Below the pieces are notes generated by a model. The model saw only the letters and a list, made by a program, of their open reading frames with translations, was not told the DNA's origin and did not search any database. A stretch of 64,000 nucleotides of DNA from Helicoverpa zea (lineage: Eukaryota; Arthropoda; Insecta; Lepidoptera; Noctuidae): contig NC_061473.1 in assembly GCF_022581195.2 (NCBI RefSeq), positions 2,356,001-2,420,000 on the forward strand. The letters are read 5' to 3'. Shown one piece after another: positions 53,035 to 63,039 of the stretch. A program made the translations under genes and the position numbers. The first letter of the stretch is position 1. Every line of letters begins with the position of its first letter.

Positions 53035-53426
53035 AGCGAGATTTCACCAATGTACGGCACTGTGACGCACACAAATGATTCTTCTGGTCTACTCACTCCG
53101 AACCAGATGCAGCTGAGTACCAGTATTTTACAAAGGGTGATGGCCTATCTGACCTCCTCCACCCAATTACCTGGGCAACCCAATACGCCTTGGTAAGTCT
53201 GGTTGCCAGACTTACTGGCTATCCGTGACGACTGCCAAAGGTCTGTAATGACAGCCGGGACCTACAGTTTAACGTGCCCTCCAAAACACTGGTCTACTTA
53301 CTACAGCAAACAGTGACAAATTGCGTGCGAACATTTTTAAAATGTTCGCGAAATTGCCACCCTTGTGCGTAGAGACATGCTAGCGGTGGACACACGCCGA
53401 AGCGTACACATTTTGGTGGAATCTCA
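53035..53426. mobile_element. TIR element (AAGGTGAGATTCC type), copy 2, interrupted by a SINE
   Basis: Matches 1885-2249: 'gcactgtgacgcacacaa', 'ttcttctggtctac', 'ttgcgtgcgaacatttttaaaatg', 'gtgcgtagagacatgctagcggtgg' and the inverted end 'gtggaatctcatta'. A SINE fragment sits at 53098-53288. Confidence 0.75.
53098..53288 (-). mobile_element. SINE fragment with 14-bp duplication
   Basis: The minus-strand SINE body ('agatgcagctgagtaccag', 'cctgggcaacccaatacgcc', 'gggacctacagtttaacgtgcc') has lost its tRNA head. The duplication is CTGGTCTACTCACT (53084-53097) against CTGGTCTACTTACT (53289-53302). Confidence 0.85.
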
Positions 53427-53694
53427 TTATTACGAGTGCCAAGAAGGCGATTAGACTCAACTATGTATGGAATATATCCCTGAGAAGATCGTATTATTAT
53501 CACCTGTCATTTTTATCCTATGTAAGATTGGGTTCCACTTCAACTGAAAGAGTTTCAAGAGGTTCAAGTTGAGCTAAGTAGGGCCTATCCGTATACCCAT
53601 GAGTGACACTTCAAAAGGTACTGGTCACTGAATATTACAATTTTGTTTTTTTTTTTCCTGACTATATATTGACTTATGAACTCGTCATATTGCA

Positions 53695-53780
53695 TAGTAG
53701 CTGTATGGGTTACACCCGCGTCCCGGGGGAGCTTCTTCTCGTACCCGGATAAAATATCTACTCGTATCCGCATAAAGTAT
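53695..53780 (+). repeat. Scrap of CACCCGCGTCCCGGG moth repeat
   Basis: 'gtagctgtatgggttacacccgcgtcccggggg' followed by 'ctcgtacccggataaaatat' fits the common class, without its 3' half. Confidence 0.55.
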
Positions 53781-53788
53781 CAAGTATA

Positions 53789-54180
53789 CAGGGTGTGTCG
53801 TTCACAATCACATTAAATCCTATCGCATATAAATCGGCGAATTGTAAAAAAATAACCCAATCCATTCAGTGGTTTAACCACAGGAGGCATTTTTCGTTTT
53901 TATAATTTACAACATCATGTGTAAAGCAGAGATAAAGTTAGGAGTATCGAATGTTTTGATCAGTTGACAGCTGTCAGTTTTCAAGGGAGAATGTGAGTTG
54001 TTTCTAATAAATTACTTTTACATGGTGTTCTAATTTTCGCAAATTTTTATTCTATTTACTTTGTTTGAAAAATTCATTTTTTTATTTTTACGTATTTTCC
54101 TTTTTTTATTATGTTAATCGACATATTTTAACCAGTACATTAACACATTTTAATTAAAGTGATTGCGAACGACACACCCG
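53789..54180. mobile_element. TIR element CAGGGTGTGTCGTTC, 392 bp
   Basis: The ends CAGGGTGTGTCGTTCACAAT and the inverted CGGGTGTGTCGTTCGCAATC define it, with ATA on both sides (53786-53788, 54181-54183) as a possible 3-bp duplication. A partial inverted copy lies at 11715-11960. Non-coding. Confidence 0.75.
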
Positions 54181-54299
54181 ATATGTTACTCAGGGACAGT
54201 TAAGTGTAGCTTCCCAAAAGTGTAATATTTTTTTCAATCAGCATTTTTTGGATAGCATGAAGAACATTTTCAAAATTAATTCTAGATGGAAAAAGGAGC

Positions 54300-54412
54300 A
54301 CAATTGGCAGGGTTTCATTTTGGAAAAGTCACACAAGTAATTGACTGCCTTCGAGTCGAACACACACACTCGTACACGAGGCAGGTGTTTTAACCACTAC
54401 GCCACCGGTACC
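54300..54412 (-). mobile_element. Second type of tRNA-derived SINE (head portion)
   Basis: The minus strand reads 'ccggtggcgtagtggttaaaacacctgcc' (A-box-like TGGCGTAGTGGT, complement of 54393-54404) and a B-box-like TTCGACTC (complement of 54353-54360), then 'aaggcagtcaattacttgtg'. It differs from the main SINE family. The extra bases between the boxes mean it is not a functional tRNA gene. Confidence 0.55.
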
Positions 54413-54419
54413 ATGACAA

Positions 54420-55045
54420 AGTATTTAAATTAATAATTCACAAAGATAGAATAAAAACAACGCAGATTTTTAAATTCGTAGAAAATTCAGAATAATTTCC
54501 AAAAAACCGATCATTAGTTTTCGTAAGCATACTTTGAGATGCAAATGTTATTAAAATTAACTTATCGTGTTACCGAAAAGTTTTCGATATGGCCCACGGT
54601 TTCTGTGAAAACTTTCATCTTGTTTTAAATAAAAATGTAACGTTAGAGTAAATAATTGCTTTTCAAAGGTCTAATAAAATTGTCTCAGAATTTACTAAAT
54701 TATGTAAATTGGTATCAATTTTGTATTATTAAGTACTTACTTGAAAGTCGAGAATTATTTTAGGTAATGTGATTGTTTTGTTATGATTTTGGGAAATAAT
54801 ATTTAAGACTCAAAATATCAGAATTTGAAATATGTTGGTACTGTACCAAGTTTTCTTCGTAGGTAATTAAAATTTCAGATATAATCATCGGAATTAAATT
54901 TAATTAAATTTACTTATACTTATTATAAGTTAATTAAATAAAATTATATTTGTTGCAAAAATTAGTATCATCCGTCAGTTTTACTTTTTCACTTTTATTT
55001 TAGAAAGAAAAAATAATACTAGTTGATTAAAATAAAAATAAAACT
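54420..55045. other. AT-rich non-coding stretch (putative first intron start)
   Basis: No repeat border or gene. If the exon at 55049-55247 is real, this is the 5' part of its first intron. Confidence 0.4.
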
Positions 55046-55048
55046 TAC

Positions 55049-55247
55049 CAAAAAAACTCAAAAATTCTTCAAACTCACAAACAAATAAGTTCACAAAACA
55101 CACACACACTATTATCAATCCAAAATATTATTTCAATCAATATTTCCAACGTCACTTTTCAAAACAAGAACGGTAAATTCGAATTTCCCGCGAGTTTTTC
55201 TGGAACGCGACCCGACGACCGATTCATTCAGCCAGTGGTATCAGACT
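55049..55247 (-). other. Candidate non-coding first exon of a host gene
   Basis: It starts at the initiator A (55247) and ends at the consensus donor G|GTAAGT (GT at 55048-55047, minus strand). It contains one upstream ATG opening a 22-codon frame, so it is probably 5' UTR. The sequence matches no repeat seen elsewhere in the window. Inferred from pattern only. The gene body would lie toward lower coordinates. Confidence 0.4.
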
Positions 55248-55249
55248 GA
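55215..55249 (-). promoter_or_regulatory. Initiator + DPE core promoter
   Basis: On the minus strand TCAGTC (55249-55244) matches the arthropod initiator TCAKTY with A+1 at 55247. GGTCGT (55220-55215) occupies exactly +28 to +33 and matches the DPE consensus RGWYVT at every base. No TATA box is upstream. This fits a TATA-less focused promoter. Confidence 0.5.
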
Positions 55250-55661
55250 CTAATATTAGGAACGAAAGCTTGCGTACCAAGGTAATGTTTGCTCACTGAA
55301 TGTTTATGAAAAAGTTAAAAGTGTAGGTATGTTATGAAGGCTTATAAATGATTATTATTTATTAAGTGTTTTGAAAACATTTTTTAAATGTGTATTTTCG
55401 TTTGGTTTATTGACTAATATTATATGAATGTAGATCTATGTGTGTTCGATTTTCTAACGAAATTCTAATGTCCCTACAATAACTTAAACATCTATTGAAC
55501 ACTTGTCTAAAAAAAAAGACTCTGCAAAACAGACCTTATTTCAACGTCATAATCTGACATTTTTTTAGACAAGTGTTCAACATACGTTTAAAAGTTTTTG
55601 TGGTACGACGTGTTTATGGAAGTTTTGGTAAAAGAAGAGAGTTTAGACTACTTTTCTTCCG

Positions 55662-55822
55662 ATTTTTGTTTTGATTGGTAATCATCAAATGACTCCTCTC
55701 GCTATTGGTTAGCACCGTCAAGAAGTGTCAGACTCTTACTGACTAAACACCATCATGTTCCTTCGTAAGCCTTTTATGTACCAGGGCCGCGGTAACTCTT
55801 TCGAACAATCCCGCAGCCCCGG
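55662..55822 (-). mobile_element. Short R1-tail copy
   Basis: The minus strand starts CCGGGGCTGCGGGATTGTTC and carries the rest of the family with scattered changes. The probable duplication is ACTTTTCTTCC (from 55650) against ACTTTTCATTTC (from 55823). The left border is approximate. Confidence 0.75.
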
Positions 55823-56100
55823 ACTTTTCATTTCATTGCGGTGGTGTCCCAGGATTCAAAGTAAGTAGTTCCCGCGAAACACAGGTGAAGCCGCTGGTGG
55901 AACCTACTATCTCATGTAGAAAGTAGAACTTTATGCTGTGAACAAATTGATTGAAACTGACTACCTTTAATAGTTTCTGATCGGAAATAACTATTACGTG
56001 TAATTACAGGGCTCAAACAATTACTTCCGAGTGTAAAAGCTTTGTAGTAACAAATACTAAATTACTGTTATATCGTGTAATAGTAAAACAATTATATGTC

Positions 56101-56287
56101 AACTAGCTTCCGCCAGCGGCTTCGCCCGCGTGGTGTGTTGATAAAAAGTAGCCTATGTGTTAATCCAGGGTATCACCTATCTACATACCAAATTTCAATG
56201 AAATCGGTCCAGCCGTTTTTGCGTGATTTAATAACAAACATACATCCATACATTCTCACAAACTTTCACATTTATAATATAAGTAAG
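56101..56287 (+). repeat. Complete CTAGCTTCCGCC moth repeat
   Basis: Runs from ACTAGCTTCCGCCAGCGGC through 'ttcgcccgcgtgg', 'agcctatgtgttaatccaggg', 'aaatcggtccagccgtttttgcgtg' and 'catacatccatacat' to 'cacatttataatataagtaagat', the full order expected for this abundant moth repeat. Confidence 0.8.
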
Positions 56288-56392
56288 ATTAAAAAGTTTT
56301 GCCATAGGGAAAAGGTAAAAGCCTGCAAGCGTAGAATAATTTGTTGATAATATTTTGAGTTTCACATGATAGTAATAGATAGACAAAAAACC

Positions 56393-56685
56393 GACTAATC
56401 GCGAGTCACAATCACGCACGAAGGGTTCCGCACCATTATTTAGAAAATGAGAAAAAAACACGTTTGTTGTATGACGGCCCCAAAAATATTTATTTTAGTC
56501 TAGTTTTCAGTATTTATTGTTATAGCGGCAACAGAAATACATCATCTGTGAACATTTCAACTCTCTTACTATCACGGTTCATGAGATAGGTACAGCCTGG
56601 TGACAGACGGACGGACGGGCAGACGGACAGAGGAGCGAAAACAATAGGGTCCCGTTTTGCGCTTTGGGTACGGAACCCTAAAAAT
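56393..56685 (-). repeat. Moth repeat with GGTACGGAACCCTA end
   Basis: The minus-strand order is 'tagggttccgtacccaaagcgcaaaacggg', 'attgttttcgctcctctgtccg', 'aaccgtgatagtaagagagttg', 'tatagcggcaacaat' (plus-strand sense), ending 'cgaagggttccg'. Same family as 62748-63035, opposite orientation. Confidence 0.75.
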
Positions 56686-56694
56686 GGAAAAAAC

Positions 56695-57010
56695 TTTATC
56701 AATTCCGCTACCGGTTTCACTCGCGTCCCAATGGATTGATATTTTTTCAAATCGTACCAGTAATCGTTCCCTGCGATTAACGCGTTCAAGAAAACAAACT
56801 TTTCAGCTTTATAATATTAGAATAGTTCGATTATTTTCTTTATTAAAAATTTTCAACCAACTTTCATCATCATCATCATCATCAGCCTATAGCAGTCCAG
56901 TGCTGGACATAGGCCTCTCCAAGTGCACGCCACTGAGATCGATTTTCGGCTGTTCGCATCCAGCTCCTGCCAGCCGTCTTGCGCAAGTCATCACTCCACC
57001 GTGCCTGAGG
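56695..57010. repeat. Moth repeat scrap followed by (CAT)n and RTE-like tail repeat
   Basis: 56697-56822 holds 'attccgctaccggtttcactcgcgtcccaatgg'. A CAT run (56866-56884) leads into 'cctatagcagtccagtgctggacataggcctctcc' and 'agccgtcttgcgcaagtcatcactccaccgtgcc', the RTE-like tail class also seen at 42752. A 209-codon frame spanning these is not a gene. Confidence 0.6.
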
Positions 57011-57620
57011 ACGTCCTACACTAGGACTAACCAACTTTCAAATAATATTTTTGTTATTACACATTACATCATAATATTGATTTTAAAGCTGACCCAAATT
57101 CTCATAAGTGTACAACTCACACAGCAGACGTATTCAAAAGTCGTTACTTGTAACCTCACCGGCATATGTCATCATTTCAACTGTGTGCCTCACTTGACAT
57201 TGCCCTCATTTTCCCTCTTGACAGCTAAGATCCCTCCCTATAAGTATAGACCCACCGAGCTGTATAAAAGAAGGGCTAAAGTTTGACAGCCATTTAAAAA
57301 AACTGATTGGACGAGAAAACGCAGTCAACTAGCTCTCTCCTCGGCAAGTTCTCAATAAAAATTGTACATAGTTGTAAGTAGGTACGTATGATATAGCAAC
57401 ATTTCCAAAACGTTTAAGTCATAACAGACCTACCAGATTTGGGAAATTCAAAAATAAAGTTTTAATTTACAAATCTATATTAATATTACCTCTAGATAGC
57501 TGAAGACGTTGATACAAGTTTGTTTGAACGCATTGCTCTCAGGACCTACTTTTATTAAAATCAGTTATTTTAATAAAATTATTTATCGAGGTAGGCTATG
57601 GGTGAAAATTTTTTCAGAGT
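57011..57620. other. Non-coding stretch
   Basis: Nothing recognised. AT-rich with short frames. Confidence 0.4.
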
Positions 57621-57648
57621 TATATAGTTAATTTAGTTTAGTTATATA

Positions 57649-58027
57649 GTCGTGGTGGCCTAGTGGGCAAAGAACCAACCTCTCGAGTATGAGGGCGCGG
57701 GTTCGATTCCAGGTCAGGCAAGTACCAATGCAACTTTTCTAAGTTTGTATGTACTTTCTAAGTATATCTTAGACACCAATGACTGTGTTTCGGATGGTAC
57801 GTTAAACTGTAGGTCCCGGCTGTCATTGAACATCCTTGGCAGTCGTTACGGGTAGTCAGAAGCCAGTAAGTCTGACACCAGTCTAACCAAGAGGTATCGG
57901 GTTGCCCGGGTAACAGGGTTGAGGAGGTCAGATAGGCAGTCGCTTCTTGTAAAGCGCTGGTACTCAGCTGAATCCGGTTAGACTGGAAGCCGACCCCGAC
58001 ATAGTTTGGGAAAAGGCTCGGAGGATG
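57649..58027 (+). mobile_element. Full-length tRNA-derived SINE
   Basis: A box TGGCCTAGTGGG (57656-57667), B box GGTTCGATTCC (57700-57710), full body and GGATGAT tail. The 14-bp ATATAGTTAATTTA is present at 57622-57635 and 58028-58041. Fourteen extra bases (57636-57649) lie between the left copy and the tRNA head, so the insertion carried or created additional 5' sequence. Confidence 0.9.
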
Positions 58028-58041
58028 ATATAGTTAATTTA

Positions 58042-59935
58042 TCGAGAAAGGCTACAGGAAAGTTTTTATCTATTTGCAGAAAGTAGTTCCCAAAGAACTC
58101 AGGTGAACATTTTGCCACGTCATCGTGTCATGTGTTTCGCCACGAAAAAGTTACTTAACTCTCTGAATGCTCAGGATATGAGTTTCTTTTGAACCTATTG
58201 AAGTTCAATCAAAATAGCCTTTTTGACTTGTATCGCTGTTCTGCACATTTTTGTTAATTGCACTACAGAAAGGTCTTATAGGTCCATTTGTAACGATCGA
58301 TCGTTCAATTGTTTGTAGTAGTGATCAAAATACATATTGTGACTAAAGTTATAAAAAGAACTTTAATTCGTTTAATTTAAATACAACCTAAGAGTAAATA
58401 TTTGTTACTTCTTCAAGCTCAAACAAATTGATATTTTCTGCGATATGTGAAAGACTAAAAGTACCTAAAGGATTTACAAAACAAAAAGTTCAAGTATTTC
58501 CCTCGGGACACGAGTGAAATCAGGAAACTAATAGTCCAAAATCTAATTTAGGAATAGTTAATTGAATATATTTTTGGCATACCATATAGGTACTTCTTAC
58601 TTGTTTATTTGTTTGTTTGAAACTCAAGAATTACAGGACCAATGTGAATTGTGTGTTAGAATTCCTATTTATCGGTGGCATTTAAGCTATGGGCTACTTT
58701 AATTTTCGTGCACGGAATATTTCCCACGAGGCGCGGGTGAAATTCCAAGTGAAAACCAGACTAAAAATGAAGCAGGTACTGTACTAGTTCCCACAACATA
58801 AGGTCAAATAAAAAGGAAAAATCATCATTTATACCAACATACATATTTAAACGACCTCACAAAAATTGCTTATTTATTAACTGGTCCAAGATCTAAATGA
58901 AATTAACTGGCGACTACCCACGGTCTGCCTATCAATGTCATAAGGTTCTGACGTCAGAACTCAATGGATCCAATCAATCATCATTTTGGCACACGTTCGT
59001 TAAGCCAGGCACATATTGACGGCAATCGACGGTGACGTATTTTTAAGTGATAAAATACTTAACTAGCTTCCGCTCACGGTTTTACTTATATTGGAAGAAG
59101 GCAAGGTACACAAAGTACTTAATTATTAGCCTGTATGTTATTCTACAGTATAAGCGTAGCTAATTTTCATTAAGATCCGTTCAACTGTTACAGCGTGATT
59201 GAGAATTTAAAAATGTGAACTCCAAAACCCATTTTGCGTACAGTAAATAGTACCTGAGGGAAAGTAATTAAAAGGTGCCGAGTTTAAGTAAGAACGGTTT
59301 TATGTCCAGAGAGAACGGAAGTACAAGAAGTGAATAATATTTATGATGACAGATACAAAATCGATAGCGACACAATGGCTAATTTAAGAACTAATTTAAC
59401 GTTCGGAAATCTTATTTATGTTTAGTATTTCAACAATATCTATAAGTGGTAGGTATAGAAATAAACTTGAAATTCAATATATGTATAAAAAAATTCTCGT
59501 AATTAATTTCTTCAACTTCAATTCCAAAATCTATCTAATATCCAATTTATCTGTAAAATATCATATTCGTGCTGTCAACTTATAATTTAATTAATTCGTT
59601 TACAATGAACTGCCGTCAATGGACGCCTACCCTAAGACGCGATTTCGTATGAAGGCCTATGGGAAAACTCGAATCGAAATACCACAAATTAATTTCATTG
59701 TTTTTGTGTATTTGCTATCTGAATTAATTCCCGGAGTTCAATTTCGTATTTTTATGATTATGTATTTGATTTAACACGATAACATGATTTTTATTTAACA
59801 CGATAACATGATTTTTATTCCAAAATTAGCTTCCATCAGCCGCTTCATCTTATACATATACTAATCTATGCTTTAGTATAATAAAAGGGAAACTTTTTTG
59901 TTTGTTTATTTATAACCTGTTGTATTGGTTATTTA
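58042..59935. other. AT-rich non-coding stretch with moth repeat scraps
   Basis: 58690-58750 ('gctatgggctacttta', 'cacgaggcgcgggtgaaa') and 59060-59200 (CTAGCTTCCGCTCACGG) are diverged members of the CTAGCTTCCGCC class. A 23-bp near tandem ('ttaacacgataacatgatttttat', twice) is at 59770-59817. No gene. Confidence 0.5.
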
Positions 59936-59942
59936 TAATTTA

Positions 59943-60138
59943 CTAGCTTCCGCCCGCGGCTTTGCCCGCGTAGAGTTCGGTTCGCAATTCTTCAAAAGTC
60001 CTTGATAAAAACAATCCTATGTTCTTTCTCAAAGTCAACTCTAGCTCTGTAGCAAATTTTATTAAAATCATTTCAGTGGTTTAGACGTGAAATCGTAACA
60101 GACAGACAGAGTTACTTTCGCATTTATAATATTAGTAG
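59943..60138 (+). repeat. Complete CTAGCTTCCGCCCGCGG moth repeat
   Basis: Starts CTAGCTTCCGCCCGCGGC, with 'tttgcccgcgtagagttcgg', 'ctctgtagcaaattttat' and 'cagacagacag', and ends 'ttcgcatttataatattagtag'. Confidence 0.8.
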
Positions 60139-60139
60139 G

Positions 60140-62620
60140 GAACGGATAAGCGTGTTTAGCTTAACCTGAATACATTTGAAAATTCCCACGGGAGTGAAAC
60201 TGTGGTAAAACGGCTAGTTACCTAATGAAGTGAGATGTAGTATGAAAATATTTTATTTTATTTAATAGGTACAGATAAACTAGACAGGTAAACAAGATAC
60301 ACTGAGTTTTTTAACAATAGACAGTGTATAAAACTTAGATCCAATTATAGTGTTACACAGCCTAATCAGAAAACCATGCTATGTTCTACGAAAATAAAGA
60401 TATAGTTGCTGAAAAGATAGAAAAATAAACAATAACTAATTTTAATGAGATATACTTAACTAACATGATTTGGGTTTTACAATCTTCTCTAATGGTTAGA
60501 ACATCTATAAAAAAATAATATTATGAAATAACATAATTTTATATTGTGATCTTTAAAATCTAATAGACAGGCATGTGATGCTGTGGAGTTTGTTGCGCCA
60601 CTTCTTCTTCTCAGCAAAACCACATAGGAAGTGGTGAAGGGTGGGCGTTTTGGGGACTGTATTCACGTAATTTTGACGTTCTAAAAGTGATTTTTTCAGC
60701 CTACTTGAATAGATGCTTTTTGGTTTAATTTGAGCAATTATAATTGAGTAGAAAAGATTGAGAACATAAGTCTAAATTGGCTAATTTGCCCTCAGCAAGG
60801 TGATCAATGCTAAAACAAAAGTACCTACTGGAGGTCAAATTGTTAACGTCAAAAGTTACATTTAAATGCTATTTACCAAAATATAAAGTTAATTTGTGAA
60901 CCTTATTAAATAAATTAATTACTGGCTTACAAAAACATCAAATAAAACAAAAACCTTTGAACTTCAGTGACAGTGTTAATGACACATTTTTTTAATTTTT
61001 AGACTGATGCGAAAAAACTCAACAAAAAAGTTGAAATGGCTGCCATTTTCGGATGTATGCAAGTCATTATATAGCGCTTTCATACTAGGTTTTGTCACGG
61101 ATATACTCTCCGTTTTTCTTCTATAAACCTGCACGATTTCAAATGTCATCGTTTGTACCGGTAATTCTCAATTCTTTGTTGTTAGTCGAGCTTTGTTTTT
61201 TGGAAAAATCGAGCGGAAAATCCGCTTGTGTGAAAGAGCTTTCAAAGGTAGTTTGAAGCCAGAACGTCTGTCAATAATTTTAACTTAAATAACCGTTCAA
61301 AAATAAAATATAAAAAAACACGGGTTTAGAAGGTCAAATAGGCAGTCGCTCCTTGTAAAACACTACATCTAGTTAGACTGAAAGCTGGGAAAAGGCAACG
61401 AGCCTTTCCCCATGATGATTACATGACCACTATTAAACAAATGACATAAGCAGAGTAATACTATGCAAACGGTTTTACCCTTTTTTTAATAAGTGTATAT
61501 GCCATTCAAATAACTATCCTATTTTCTCATAATATTTTCCTATATCAAAAAGAGGATTATTTTATTTTCTCAACGTGATAATCCCCGTGGTTCCAGGAAA
61601 ATACTTTGCCGAGGAAAATAATCATTGCAAGGAGATAAATAAATCTTATCCTGTTTACAAAGAGTCTGCCGACGCGATTTGTCCGGTCTTTTGATTTACT
61701 TGGTCATTGGTTTAATGGCACTCCCTGTCAATTTTTTTAACATCTTATCATCATATTCACATTTGAAATTTTTTATTAACATAGATATTTACATTACCAA
61801 TTAAATCTACATATAAAAAAGGCAAAATTCAAACTATGAATAAATACGCCGGTGTTTTTTTTTAACAAAAGGAGCTAATTATGCAAACTGATTTATGATG
61901 ATAACACTAGGAAGTGGTGAAAGGGGGGCGTTTTGGGGGTGCTGTCATTCTTGTAAAATCTTGACGTTAAAAAGTGCTAATCGTATTAGCCTATTTTAAT
62001 AAATGATTTTGACTTTGACTTTGATGCTATGTTACTTTATCACAATTTTGGTCCGACTTCATTACAGAAAGTACGTTCTCATTTTCTTCTGTAACCTAAC
62101 CCTATCAAATAGACAGACTTTTCACTCTAGGTCACATTACCTGTGATAATTTTTAACCGACTTCTCAAAAAGGAGGTTGTCATTTTCTTCTGCCCTGAAA
62201 AAGGTAATATTCTATCAATCAACGCTTTCACACTGGCGGATTCTCAGCTCGGTTTTACCGCGTGGCAGTGCGTTGTTAGTATGGGCGGAAGGCATCAGTA
62301 AACAATTGCCAACTACCGGTTCAAAAGATGACACATGAAATAAAACAATGTGAAAACTCTCTTTGATTCATTAGCATACTTTTAAATTGGGTGGCATATT
62401 GTTAGGAAGGAACTGAAACATTATTTTTAGAACATTTAGTCTAAAAAAAGAACCTTTTCCCAAAATACAGTCAATTGACCGCCTACCGAGCAGCAAAAAT
62501 CCTAAAATAATCTTTCATCTGAGGATGTGTTACAGTAAAAAAAAATAATTTGGTAATACTTGTAAAATATATAATAGGTATTTATCAACGAAAAATTTGA
62601 GCTGAAAAGTACAAACGAAT
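60140..62620. other. AT-rich stretch with two related LINE tail scraps
   Basis: 60625-60715 ('aggaagtggtgaagggtgggcgttttggggactgt', 'ttttgacgttctaaaagtg') and 61909-62028 ('aggaagtggtgaaaggggggcgttttgggggtgctgtc', 'gacgttaaaaagtgc', 'gattttgactttgactttg') are two 3' ends of one Jockey/CR1-type LINE family. A SINE scrap lies at 61328-61405. No gene. Confidence 0.55.
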
Positions 62621-62627
62621 TTAAGTA

Positions 62628-63035
62628 TAGTGACTTCTGCCTGTTGTTTCACACGCGTCCCGTGGAAACTACTCCGCGACCCCGGATAGAAAGTAGCCTA
62701 GAACCAGCCTCAATTAATGCGCTGTCTGATGTGTCTAACAATGATTTTTAGGATTCCGTACCCAAAGGGTAAAACGTATTGTTTTCGCTCCTCTGTCCGT
62801 CCGTCCGTCCGTCCGTCTGTCCAGGACCAGGTTGTATCTCTTGAACCGTGGTAATTAGAGAGCTGAAATTTTCACTAATGATGTATTATTGTTGCCGCTA
62901 TAACACAAATACTGATGAAAACTAGAATTAAATAAATATTTTGGGGGCTACCATACAACAAAAGTGATTTTTTTGCTCATTTTTGCTCTGGTACGGAACC
63001 CTTCGTGCGCGAGTCCGACTCGCACTTGGCCGGTT
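62628..63035 (+). repeat. Two moth repeats in tandem
   Basis: 62628-62720 is a truncated CACACGCGTCCCGTGG-class copy. 62748-63035 is a complete copy of the GGATTCCGTACCCAAAGGG family with a GTCC microsatellite (62797-62816), ending 'cgagtccgactcgcacttggccgg'. The latter is the opposite-strand partner of 56393-56685. Confidence 0.75.
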
Positions 63036-63039
63036 TTTT

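Noticed and set aside
56657..57286. 209-codon plus-strand frame
   Set aside because: It crosses two unrelated dispersed repeats and a CAT microsatellite, so it cannot be one conserved gene.
24223..62816. CTGT, ATTC, AAAG and GTCC microsatellites as a CRISPR-like or regulatory array
   Set aside because: They are simple repeats without spacers, and most sit inside known moth repeats.
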